The notes below the pieces were generated by a model. That model was not told the origin of the DNA. It saw nothing but the letters and a program-made list of their open reading frames with translations, and ran no database searches. This document shows positions 54,386-64,000 of a stretch of DNA of 64,000 nt, piece after piece. Numbering within the stretch: position 1 is the stretch's first letter; each line of letters starts with the position of its first letter. Made by a program: the position numbers and the translations under genes. The stretch is taken from assembly GCF_004379255.2 (NCBI RefSeq), contig NC_056042.1:12323901-12387900 (forward strand), read 5' to 3'. Source of the stretch: Salvia splendens. Taxonomy: Eukaryota > Streptophyta > Magnoliopsida > Lamiales > Lamiaceae.

Positions 54386-55414
54386 CCAAAATCCGGACCG
54401 AATCTAGACTATGAGATTTGCCAATCTAATATCAATAATGCATCAAAAATATGGAGGGTCATTATTAAGCACTTTTAGATCATATTTTAATTGGGGTTTG
54501 AGGTCATGTTAAGATCATATTAGGTTATTCTTACTATAATGATCTAAAAATATATTCATAATGACCTAAAAATAACCTCTGTATACTTAATTCTATATTT
54601 TTATATTAAAATTGAGTTTTGCATAGATAATACCGCCTATTAGCTTTGGAGCGCAGTTATGAATTATGATGATCAATTCTTAATTTGCACGTGTTACTTG
54701 GTATAGTGAAATGAAATGAAAAACAACGTAAAACTTATGCTATGCACCATATGACATCAATACTTAAGTCATAATTCAAATATAAGAAAAATATATCCTT
54801 AAAAAGTCTGCAGAACCATGGAATAAAATAATTATTGGGAGGACCACCTTCAATATAGACATATAGGCTAGGAATAAATTTGAAATACATAATAATAAAT
54901 TTATTTACTTATGAATTAAATAGTCTGACTCTGATGTTGATAACATTATCTAACCGACACCATTATTTAATCTACTACAGATGGAAATTAGCTAACATGG
55001 ATTTTGAATCACTCATTAGAGCAACCTAAATAAAAATAAAATATGTAAATTTTGGGCCATGATTGACTAGCTACGTTTTACTGGCGGCCCAAATTGAGAC
55101 AGTTACAAAAACTGGTGAGTTCCTTACGGCCCATATTAATTAAGTATGCTCCATGGGGTTGGCAATGGAAGAATAAATAAATAAATAAATAAATCAAAGA
55201 ATTAGATTTAGCAAATTATTTAAATAAAATTTATCATGTAATCATCACATGTATCATGCTCAAAACTTGAATTAAAACATGCTTTTGATTAATTTGAAAC
55301 TTAAAACATGTTTTTTTACGAAGATGATTTATTACCTTCTTGGTTCTCCAAAGAATCGCAGATGACTCGCTACTTCTCCACGTGATGATGTTCAATACTA
55401 TACCACAAATCTTC
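54386..55414. other. AT-rich intergenic DNA
   Basis: No gene recognised; contains a short AATA repeat run near 55172. Confidence 0.6.
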
Positions 55415-55417
55415 TTA

Positions 55418-56100
55418 GGCCATGTTTGGTTGACTGGAAAGTAAAGTTGGTAAGAAAAATGATTCCCAGGAATATGATTCCTAATAACTTTACTTTCTTA
55501 TGTTTGGAAAATATCGAGATTTTAAATTTTATATTTGATTTAAACACCAAACTAAAATTATACTCCTACTTATTATTATTTTTATTTATAAAAGAGAATA
55601 ATAATATAAAGTTTTTAATAAATTATTAATTATAAACAATAATAATTATATAATTATATTTATTAATTTAAATATAGATTATACATCATAGTATATAAAA
55701 ATATAATTGCAATTATAGTTACATGGAGTAATATAATCATTTAGGATAATAACAAATATGATTATTATAATTATAATTATACATATTTACGGATATTATA
55801 ATTGAATAAATTTTATAATTTAAAATTTTACTATGACTTTATTGATTAATTATTAATTTATAAAATAGTAATTTTTATTTATTATTATATAATTTATATT
55901 ATATAATTTATATTATATAATTATATTTTAATTATTTAATAAATTATTAATTATTATTATGATAATAACAAATATATATATAAATATTATAATAATATAG
56001 TTATAATTATGATAATTTTAATTATAGTTATTTATTATACCATAATCAAGTATGGTTTATAATTTTAAAATATTTTTTATACATTGTAATTAATTAATTA

Positions 56101-56131
<31 letters not shown>

Positions 56132-56350
56132 TACTTATATTGCATTAAATTTGTAAGAATCCTAAGATTTGGAAAAAGAATACCTAAGAAAAGTTGGGAT
56201 TCAAAATCCATGAAAGTTGTACTAACTTTCCTTATCTTGGGATTCTGATTACTTTTCCAATTTGATTAAAAACCGAAACAAACACATGATTTTAAAATTT
56301 AAGGAATCGGATTACTTTCCCAGATAGAATCCTGGCAACCAAACATGGCC
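55418..56350. mobile_element. Harbinger-like MITE, AT-rich
   Basis: 933 bp between TTA duplications (55415-55417, 56351-56353). Perfect 15-bp inverted ends GGCCATGTTTGGTTG / CAACCAAACATGGCC. Interior is extremely AT-rich with an ATA run at 56103-56130. No transposase. Confidence 0.85.
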
Positions 56351-56353
56351 TTA

Positions 56354-57147
56354 CTGGTTTCCGAACTATATTTCGATATCAGAGGAGCTGATCTTATCAA
56401 AATGTATAGGACTTGAATAAAGAAGACATAACTCCCACACAAAGTAGGAGATGGAAAAATTGGCGCCTCAAGAGAGAGGACGAAAATTGTGCATTATTGT
56501 GTACTATGTCTCTCTTTTATTATCATATTTATATTAAGTTACATATTGGGCTCAGTCAGAGATCTATGGAGGTTTGGATGAGGCCACACCCAATTGGCTC
56601 TTATCTAAATAAATTGAACTCCAATTTAATTCAAGCTAAGATTGGAATATTATTATAAGCCACTACAATAATAATATTGAATTATCCATCCAAATCTGAA
56701 ATTACAAGTAATTTAGGTTTCCACTTGTAGAAAGTTATTTCCTACGCTAAAGATATAAATGTTCATTGGTTAATTAATGTCTGCTATAGACTTAATTACT
56801 TAATATCTTTTTAATTTCAAGAGTGGACTCAACAAGAAATGATTATTTATTATTCACATAATAAATAAATTTCAACTAGCTAGGTTCCGAATAATAAAAC
56901 CTTATTTCATCACTTATTGCTTTCATAAATTTATGTATTGTATAAAACATTTCAATATAATATTTTTTTAGAAATCTTAAAGAAGAAAAAAGAGTTCAAT
57001 ATGCTAAACACTTTTGTTCTCTGCAAATTTGTGATTATATTTTTCAGAATACATTAATTTTAAAATAATTCTTTTTTTAAAGGTCATGATATTATATTTG
57101 AAATATTATTTTTAGTTTATAAATAAATACTTTATTATTATTTTATA
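56354..57147. other. AT-rich intergenic DNA
   Basis: Nothing recognisable as a gene or intact element. Confidence 0.6.
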
Positions 57148-57788
57148 CTCCATTTTATCCATTTTATTCGCTATTTTCTTTTTCGGCCTGTTCTAAACTA
57201 TTTGCTAGGGGTGGGTAAACGGTCGGTTAACTGACTCTAAAAAATGATCAACAAACTAACCGGAACCGACACGGTCTCTAATTTGGTTACTTAACTAACC
57301 AACTCGGTTAGGTATGAAATAACCGAATGATACAAGGTCCAACACTGCAACTTGTAAATTTTGTATTTTCATCTACTTTTATTATTATACTTATTATTAT
57401 ACTATTTTTATTCCTTTTTCCTAGTAATACATAAATTTGTATAGACATTTCAAAAGTTTAAACTTTAAATGATCTAAAAAATTTTCTACGATAATGAAGT
57501 GAAGGGATGTCCTATTTTAAAAATAATGTTTAGGCACTTTACTGACGTTGAGATATTATAAATGAAAGTGACACAAATTAAAATAGACTTTGACAAAATT
57601 TGGAATAAAATTCTTCTATTGTGATGTCACATAAAGAAGTGCAAAATCAATTTAATATAAATATGAATTTTTAAAAGTATAAAAATACTATAGAAATTTA
57701 TTCATTGAAAATATAATTGAATTAAAATTAAATTTAATTTCGGTTATCGGTTATAACTGATAACTGATCGGTTATAACCGATTACTGA

Positions 57789-60100
57789 TGTGATATCCGT
57801 AACCCAAATCATACATCATATTGCATAATTACATATTTTATTATAATTACATGATATATTTTTATTAGAACTATAGAGTTTTGAGTAGTTTGCTTACATA
57901 ATATTGTGTTTTAGTAAATACATGCACATATATAAGTATGTGTGTGTGTGAGTTCAACTTTAAGAGTTGTTATGTTAAGTGATCTTCTTTAATAGTATAT
58001 AGGTAATTCTTTTTATTATTATTTATATTATATGTACATTTGGGGTACGCCCAATTTAGGAAAAAAATTAATTTGACAAAACCTTAGCCGCCATAATATT
58101 TTAATTAAAGTATATGTGCATAAAATGAGGTAATACGTGGGAGTTGGAGAAGCAATACATGCATTTTTATTTTATTAGTTGGACTAATATAAAGCTAGTG
58201 ACTAAGCTTTTTGAGACACCTCCGTATATATTAGAGAGTATAATTGAGGAAATAAGAAAAAGAAGAGGAAGGAGACGGAGTGCAGAGAGTATAAGATCAT
58301 AGTTTGAGCTTATGTAGTTAGGTATGTGTATTCTGCGGCCCCCTAGTTTGAATTATTAAGTATGTTTAGACAGGTTAAAACTTTGGTTTAACAATTTTGA
58401 TAATAACTCTGATGAGTCTAGAGGTTTCCGATGTTCATGGAGAATTTAGGAGTTCGTCTACTGTATGTATAAATTGTTTGAACCGTATGACCATAAACTG
58501 TCGAAATTCTGGTAAATTGCCTTATTTTCGTATGTTTTATCAGAATTATTCTGGGTACTTGAACTATAGATAAAATTGAATAAATAATTTTTAAATTAAC
58601 TATATGGTGTCCAGGTGTTCGGAATTTTATGATGAATTAAAGAGTAGAAATACCATTTATAAATATTGTTTAGAAAATGCTACCAGAAACTGTCTGATTT
58701 TGGTAGTCTGTGGGAAAACGAGAATATCTCCCAAACTATTAGGAGTCTTTAAGTGAATCTTATTGGATTGTAAATTAGACTTCTATTGGTATATGAATAT
58801 GTTAAGACAAACCTCTAAATGTTTCTGAATGAATTAATAGCATTAGTAAAAAGTTGGTCCAGTGCAGTAAGGATTAGAAGCTAAAAGAATAATAATGGAA
58901 ATACTTTATGTTTTAAATCTAGGATGTTAAAATAAGGATAATGAAAAGAGTTTAGCTTATAGTAATATTCTTCTTTATCAATTAATGTGTGTAAATAGGT
59001 CTATGAAATTAAATGTGTACTAATTGTATAGGATCAAGGAACGTAGATCGGGAATCAAGAGCTAGTGTTCGACTAGATTATCTATCGTGATAAGGTGTGT
59101 ATAAATCATACTTTTAATTTTACATGCGTTATATGGTTAATTGCTATGTGTTGAATTGGAGTGAATTATTGGATTATATGGTGTGAAATTGATATGATTA
59201 TGAATTATTTGATTTGATGGTCGAATATGATATGAATATTTGATTGCTGAAATGGACATGTTTGTTTAGATATATTGGATAATTTGATGGAATATGATAT
59301 GAATATGTTATTGGTGCAAAAAATATGTTTATGATACCGATTATGTGAATCATTGGATTAAAGAGGATCTGTGACGGTTTTGCCCTGGATCTAAAATCAC
59401 AGTGGATATATTGGGACCTTCGGGTCGATATTGGGACCTTCGGGTCAAATCATAGTGGGACCTCCGGGTCAATCATATTGGGACCTTCGGGTCAAATCAC
59501 AGTGGGACCTTCGGGTCAAATCATAATGGGACTTACGGGTCAATCATATTGGAAATCCCGGGTAGATACCAGACTTGACTGTTACAGAATAATAAACTGA
59601 ATAGAGTGGCATATGCATATGTATTCATATGCATATGAATATGAAATGGTTTGTTTTTAAATTATGTTATATATTGTTTCTGATTATATGTATTGATAAA
59701 AGAACATGCTTGATGTTTGTATCACATGAAATTAAAGGTGGAAATTTATATATACTGAGTTGTGGCTCATATAAACCACTAAATTTTTCAGGAATAAGAT
59801 AGTAGTTAAGTTTTGACTGACGTGGGTCATAGGAACTCCACGTGTTATCAGGTTCGGCGGCTGACGCATATTGACAACCTTCTCCTCCTCATCCTTTTGC
59901 ATGTAGATAAATGTATAGTATATAGAGTGGTGAGAGGGTTCCACTACATTACATGATTTTTTGAAATATGTATCGGATAAGTGTTGGTTTGAACTTATAT
60001 AATATGTGTGTTCTATGAATTAGACACGTGTATTGATTGCTTTTATGATAAAGAATTTATTTATTAAAAGAGTATACGTCAGAGGGGTTGAGGTGTGACA
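57789..60100 (+). mobile_element. Solo LTR of a Gypsy-type element, nested in the hAT element
   Basis: 2312 bp, TGTGATATCCGTAACCC to GAGGTGTGACA, flanks ACTGA (57784-57788) and GCTGA (60101-60105), a one-mismatch 5-bp duplication. No gag or pol. Contains a GGGACCTTCGGGTC repeat and the phrase TACTGAGTTGTGGCTCATAT, as in long Tekay/Del-type LTRs; lineage is inferred. Confidence 0.8.
59413..59550. repeat. GGGACCTTCGGGTC repeat, six copies
   Basis: Six copies spaced 20-24 bp: GGGACCTTCGGGTC followed by AAATCA(C/T)AGT or AATCATATT. Confidence 0.88.
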
Positions 60101-60377
60101 GCTGACTTCGAGAAAAAATGCAAACCGGTACTGACCTGAACACCGTGAATTTTAGTTATCGGTTCGGCTCTCGGTTAACCGAATAACCGAGAACCGTTTA
60201 CCCACCCCTAATTTGCACTGTTTTTAATTTAAATAAAAAATATTGTATTTAATTAAAATATTAGAGTTAATTAAGCATTCCCTTATTAAACTTAAATTAT
60301 TAATTTAATTACACTAATTACTCAATTCTTGATTTACGGTAATAAAAACACTGTGAATAGGATGAGACGAGGGAGTA

Positions 60378-60812
60378 CAATAATATTGTTATCATTATAA
60401 TAATTATATTATTTACAAAATAAAGAAAATTAAATAGTTCAATTAATTTATTATGTGAAGTAGTGGAAACGAATTCTAAGTTTTAATTAAATAAAAAATT
60501 GAACCAAGCATTGTTGAACCCGATTAGCCCGACGAGTTAGCCCGAAGGGGTTAAAAATGAAAAGGTAATAGAAAAGAAAATGGGCTGTCGAAATTGCAAA
60601 GTGGTGAAAATTTAGGGAGCTAAAACTAATTATTGCAAATATAAATAAGAAAAACGAGGCCCTGCTTCAAGATTTACAATTACAGCTGTTGATAGTAGTA
60701 ATTTAAAAAAAAAAGGAAAACCTCTGTTATTTCGTCCCTTTGTCTGCCTGTATCTCTCTCCTCCGTTGTCTCTTAACAGAAAGGGGATTCGGAGTGTAAA
60801 AGAGGTCAAACG
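60378..60812 (+). promoter_or_regulatory. SYP71 upstream region and 5' leader
   Basis: Between the MITE and the SYP71 start codon. The last 90 bp (60728-60812) are CT-rich (CTGTATCTCTCTCCTCCG), typical of plant leaders. The transcription start was not fixed. Confidence 0.5.
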
Positions 60813-63800
60813 ATGAGCGTCATTGATTTACTGACTCGTGTCGATGCGATCTGCAAGAAGTACGACAAATACGATGTCACGCAGAAGGATTCCGCCATCT
60901 CCGGCGAGGACGCCTTCGCCCGCCTCTACGCCGCCGTAGAGTCTGACATCGAGGAAGCGCTCCAGGTTTGAACAATTTCTACTACTTAATTTTACTCCCG
61001 TTGACTCAATTTTCGAGATTTTGATTTATCTTGGCAGAAAGCGGAGACAGCTGCCAATGAGAAGAGTAGGGCATCGGCTGTAGCGATCAACGCTGAGCTT
61101 AGAAGGACCAAGGCCAGGTTGCTCGAAGAAGTTCCGAAATTGCAGCGATTAGCTGTTAAGAAGGTTCTGCTCAATCTTAATTTCTGTCTGGATATTCGCT
61201 TTAGGGTTATAGGTTCAATTAATTTGTCATTTTAAGTCATCATCTTCATATTCATTGTGCGATTTGGTGAAACGTTGGATTGATTTTTCTCTCTCTCATA
61301 TTTGATTCCTTATCAAGGATTTCATTGTTAAGTTCTTAGTGTAATCATCAGTCGCTGAGATAAAAGGATAGCCTGCATTGTTGATAAAGGTTTTATTACC
61401 ATTTCAAGTCGAAACCCATTTTGTTGTAGTTGCTTGAATCGGCGGTATGTGAACAATTTGTTCAAGGAAGCTGCTACATTAGGATGTTGTGGCACCTTGA
61501 GCTGACAAAGAAAAATGTGGAGTAGCTGATAGCAGATGGTGCCTGTAGCAATTTGGTTATTTATTCACTTTACATTTTAATCCCTACCTGTGTCTTGTGG
61601 CACCGTGCCCTATATTCATGATTTCAAGACCGTGATGGTTGGAGTAACTTGTGGCACTGTGCCCTAAATTCATGATTTTAATTACCTTGGGATGGAGGGA
61701 GTAGTGAATAGCAGATAGGGACTGTGGCAATTTGGTTGTTTATTCACTTTACATGTTAATCCCTACTTGTGCCTTGTGGCACCGTGCCCTAAGTTCATGA
61801 TTTCAAGACCGTGATGGTTGGAATACCAGAATTCTAGAACTGATGAACTGGCTGATGTCCAATTTAAAATGGCAAATGGGTGTTGCCATCGAGTCAATTG
61901 CTTACTTATGCCATTTTATTGTATCTGGAAACACTCCTTCGTGACTTTTCTTCGAGGTATCTACTTCCCAGAGAAGGTGGGTACTGAACATTGGTGTGTG
62001 GTATTTTGGCCTGATCTAAATATTTTGAATGAGAGAGGTCACCCTAGGGTTCTGTTTTAGTTCATTGCGAGCTATCATAAATGGGGGGTTTTAATGTAAG
62101 TAAGCTGCCGTTAATTGAAACTAATTTAAATCGACTGTTTTTGGGAAATTTGAACTGAAACCTTATATTTATTTATTATTGTTTCATTTTGCAAAACTGA
62201 TGCAACCTGGTCTCACACACTCTCTGGGCTGGAGGTACCATTTTACAGTCATGTTGGAGCTACTTGGTCTCCTTAAAATGCTGTAGTTTATGACCCATTG
62301 ACACTTCAGCCCGTGTTTTGTTCTTGATGATAAATAATTTCATCATTCATGTCACATTTTAAAGTTTGTGAAATTATTAATGATGTTGGTGTTCATTTCA
62401 GGTTAAAGGACTTTCAACAGAAGAACTCACTGCTCGTAACGAACTGGTCCATGTCTTGCCTGATAGGATCCAAGCAATACCGGATGGGTCTGCAGCACCA
62501 CCCAAATCATCCGGGGGTTGGGGAACATCAGCTTCAGCTCCTCGTACAGAAATAAAATTTGATTCAGGTTTCTTTTCCCATTAAGTATCCATTGTATTCA
62601 ACTCGTGTTTCTGTGTGCAATCTCTTCTGCTTCTGGTGGTGCTGATTTGGGTTTTATTGACTATCTTAGATGGGAAGTTCGACAATGAATACTTTCAGAA
62701 TACAGAAGAATCAAGTCAATTCAGGCAAGAGTATGAGATGCGGAAAATGAACCAGGCAAGTGCCTTTCTGAAAATGCATAGTAGTCTAGTGTTATTTTGG
62801 AGGAAGCTTTCAACAATTTTTTGGATTATTATTTTCAACAATAGTATCATCTAAATCACAATGCAGGACCAAGGTTTGGATGTCATAGCAGAAGGTTTGG
62901 GTACACTGAAAAACATGGCCCAAGATATGAATGAGGTTACCTTTCTTCTTCCATTGCTGTTCTCTTTACTTGTTGATATCTGATACTTTTTGGTTGTTTG
63001 CCAATTGCCTATTCTACAATAATCTCAAATTCCATACAATTTGTTGCAGGAATTGGATAGGCAGGTTCCTCTAATGGATGAGATTGATACAAAGGTTAGA
63101 CATTCAATGCAAACATATGACTGGTGTGAAGATTTGAGTAATTTTATTCTTCGTGACACATGTTTTCCTTTGCCTACCACCATTTTCTTGTTAAAGAGAA
63201 TTGTAGGTTTTGTATTTGACTAAATGCCAGTACGGCTCAATTTGACTTTGAGTGAGAGAATTCATAGCTTTTCAATTGATTGCTTACAGGTGGACAAGGC
63301 AACATCTGATCTGAAAAATACCAATGTCAGACTGAAGCACACTGTCAATCAGGTGATTTTACTTTCAAGTTCTTTAATATGTGCATGTTCTTTTTGAGTA
63401 AATCTTAGAAGATATTGGTCATTGAACAATCACGAGCTGTTTAAGTAAACGTGAGTTGATGTTTTCCCCATTATTGTATGTATGGATTGTCCAATACCTG
63501 GGATCTCCCAACATCTAAGAAGCATACTGTTGTCTGACTATGTAGCATGGGATTGACTTTGCAATTTTTACTCTTGTTGATGTGCTTTTGGTCTTGTTGC
63601 AGCTAAGGTCTAGTCGAAACTTCTGCATCGACATCATTTTGCTGTGTATAATCCTTGGAATAGCAGCATATCTGTACAAGTAAGTTCTTTGGAGAACTCC
63701 TCCAATCTCTTTTAAATCAGCATCCCATAACTGATGGAACCGGTGGCCAGATTTTGTTTATGGAAACTTAGAAAGCCTATAAACTAGGTTTAAGCGTTAA

Positions 63801-63890
63801 GCGTATTTAAGATGATAATATTTCTTGCTTTAAGTAGATAATAATGCTGACGATAAAGACATGCTTGCTTGCAGTGTCTTGAAGAAATGA
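60813..63890 (+). CDS. SYP71: Qc-SNARE, SYP71-type syntaxin
   Basis: Nine coding exons: 60813-60965, 61038-61163, 62402-62567, 62670-62755, 62867-62935, 63050-63094, 63290-63352, 63603-63679, 63875-63890; joined frame 801 bp, 266 residues, the usual SYP71 length. N-terminal helical region starts MSVIDLLTRVDAICKKYDKYD; then RTKARLLEEVPKLQRLAVKKVKGLSTEEL. The SNARE motif is about 176-236 (DQGLDVIAEGLGTLKNMAQD, ELDRQVPLMDEIDTKVDKAT), with the Gln of DRQVPL as likely zero-layer residue. A C-terminal membrane anchor (FCIDIILLCIILGIAAYLY) leaves only a few residues outside. It forms SNARE complexes at the ER, plasma membrane and cell plate in plants. Intron 4 starts GC (CAG|GCAAGT); the others are GT-AG. 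Confidence 0.95.
61530..61822 (+). repeat. Tandem duplication inside SYP71 intron 2
   Basis: A 179-bp unit: TAGCAGAT starts at 61530 and 61709, followed by GCAATTTGGTT(A/G)TTTATTC, CTTGTGGCACCGTGCCCTA and TCAAGACCGTGATGGTTGGA in both. A third, partial copy of the last segment is at about 61650-61680. A GGGATGGAGGGAGTA (61689) inside is like a Stowaway end. Confidence 0.85.
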
Positions 63891-64000
63891 AGGTTCTGCT
63901 GCTATGTGTGCTTGCTTTCATGAATATGCTGATGCAGTGTTACTGATCTACGTGTGTCGCAGTGTGTGTATTTCTGTATTTGTTTCATGTTTTGCGGAAG

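Larger units (their letters stand above)
57207..60209. mobile_element. hAT-type non-autonomous element, interrupted
   Basis: Inverted ends AGGGGTGGGTAAACGGT (57207-57223) and ACCGTTTACCCACCCCT (60193-60209), followed inside by more GGTTAACCGA-type inverted copies. Flanks TATTTGCT and AATTTGCA are an 8-bp target duplication with two mismatches. Removing the nested LTR leaves about 690 bp with no transposase. Confidence 0.78.
57148..60375. mobile_element. Stowaway-like MITE, outermost of a three-level nest
   Basis: Left CTCCATTTTATCCATTTTATTCGC and right GTGAATAGGATGAGACGAGGGAG pair as weak inverted repeats, with TA outside (57146-57147, 60376-60377). The hAT element 57207-60209 interrupts it. 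Confidence 0.65.

Noticed and set aside
56413..56658. 81-codon frame in AT-rich spacer
   Set aside because: No homology or splice context; typical of chance frames.

Overview
The window is nuclear DNA from a flowering plant, most likely an asterid eudicot. This is inferred from spliced plant genes, plant retrotransposon lineages and abundant Stowaway MITEs; a Lamiales source is only a guess. Four ordinary host genes were found: a small DnaJ-type zinc-finger protein (24.1-24.4 kb, minus), a five-exon DUF493/YbeD-like protein (26.4-27.8 kb, plus), a twelve-exon CAMTA4-type calmodulin-binding transcription activator (42.7-51.4 kb, minus) and a nine-exon SYP71-type Qc-SNARE (60.8-63.9 kb, plus). 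All exon junctions given keep the reading frame. The rest is mainly layered transposable elements.

Region 0.7-23.4 kb is a retrotransposon nest. A decayed Ty1/copia element (730-18454, target duplication CTATG) is split by an Athila-type Gypsy block on the minus strand. That block has two LTRs of exactly 1116 bp, but sequence that should lie only inside the element continues beyond both of them, as in a fragment of a head-to-tail array. Its coding part has gag, protease and an ATHILA ORF1-like protein, with no reverse transcriptase or integrase recognised. A second, related LTR fragment in opposite orientation lies at 16103-17465. Next comes an Athila-like solo LTR (18727-23432, duplication GTTAC), split by a second solo LTR (18977-22544), which itself holds a Harbinger-type MITE.

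Region 24-33.9 kb holds the two small host genes, a Harbinger MITE carrying a 73-bp tandem array whose units look like U-snRNA promoters (USE plus TATA), a Mutator-like MITE nested in a Stowaway, a nearly complete Harbinger element (29706-31258, TAA duplication) with a nonsense codon and a frameshift, and a decayed hAT transposase gene.

Region 33.9-42.2 kb has a chromodomain-containing Gypsy element (33958-39984) inserted into a Stowaway MITE; its pol reading frame runs through the polypurine tract and ends inside the 3' LTR. A second, more decayed Harbinger transposase follows.

Region 42.7-51.4 kb is the CAMTA4 gene. Introns hold a 2.6-kb LTR element with intact target duplication (CCTAG), and two MITEs, one lying directly on a 5' splice site. 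Region 51.5-60.4 kb is AT-rich intergenic DNA with MITEs, a 450-bp tandem duplication, a CA-rich tract and a three-level nest (Stowaway containing hAT containing solo LTR). The SYP71-type gene closes the window and has a GC-AG intron. The host genes do not form an operon or an obvious pathway: CAMTA4 acts in calcium-dependent transcription, SYP71 in membrane fusion, and the other two are probably organelle-related or chaperone-like proteins of poorly known role.
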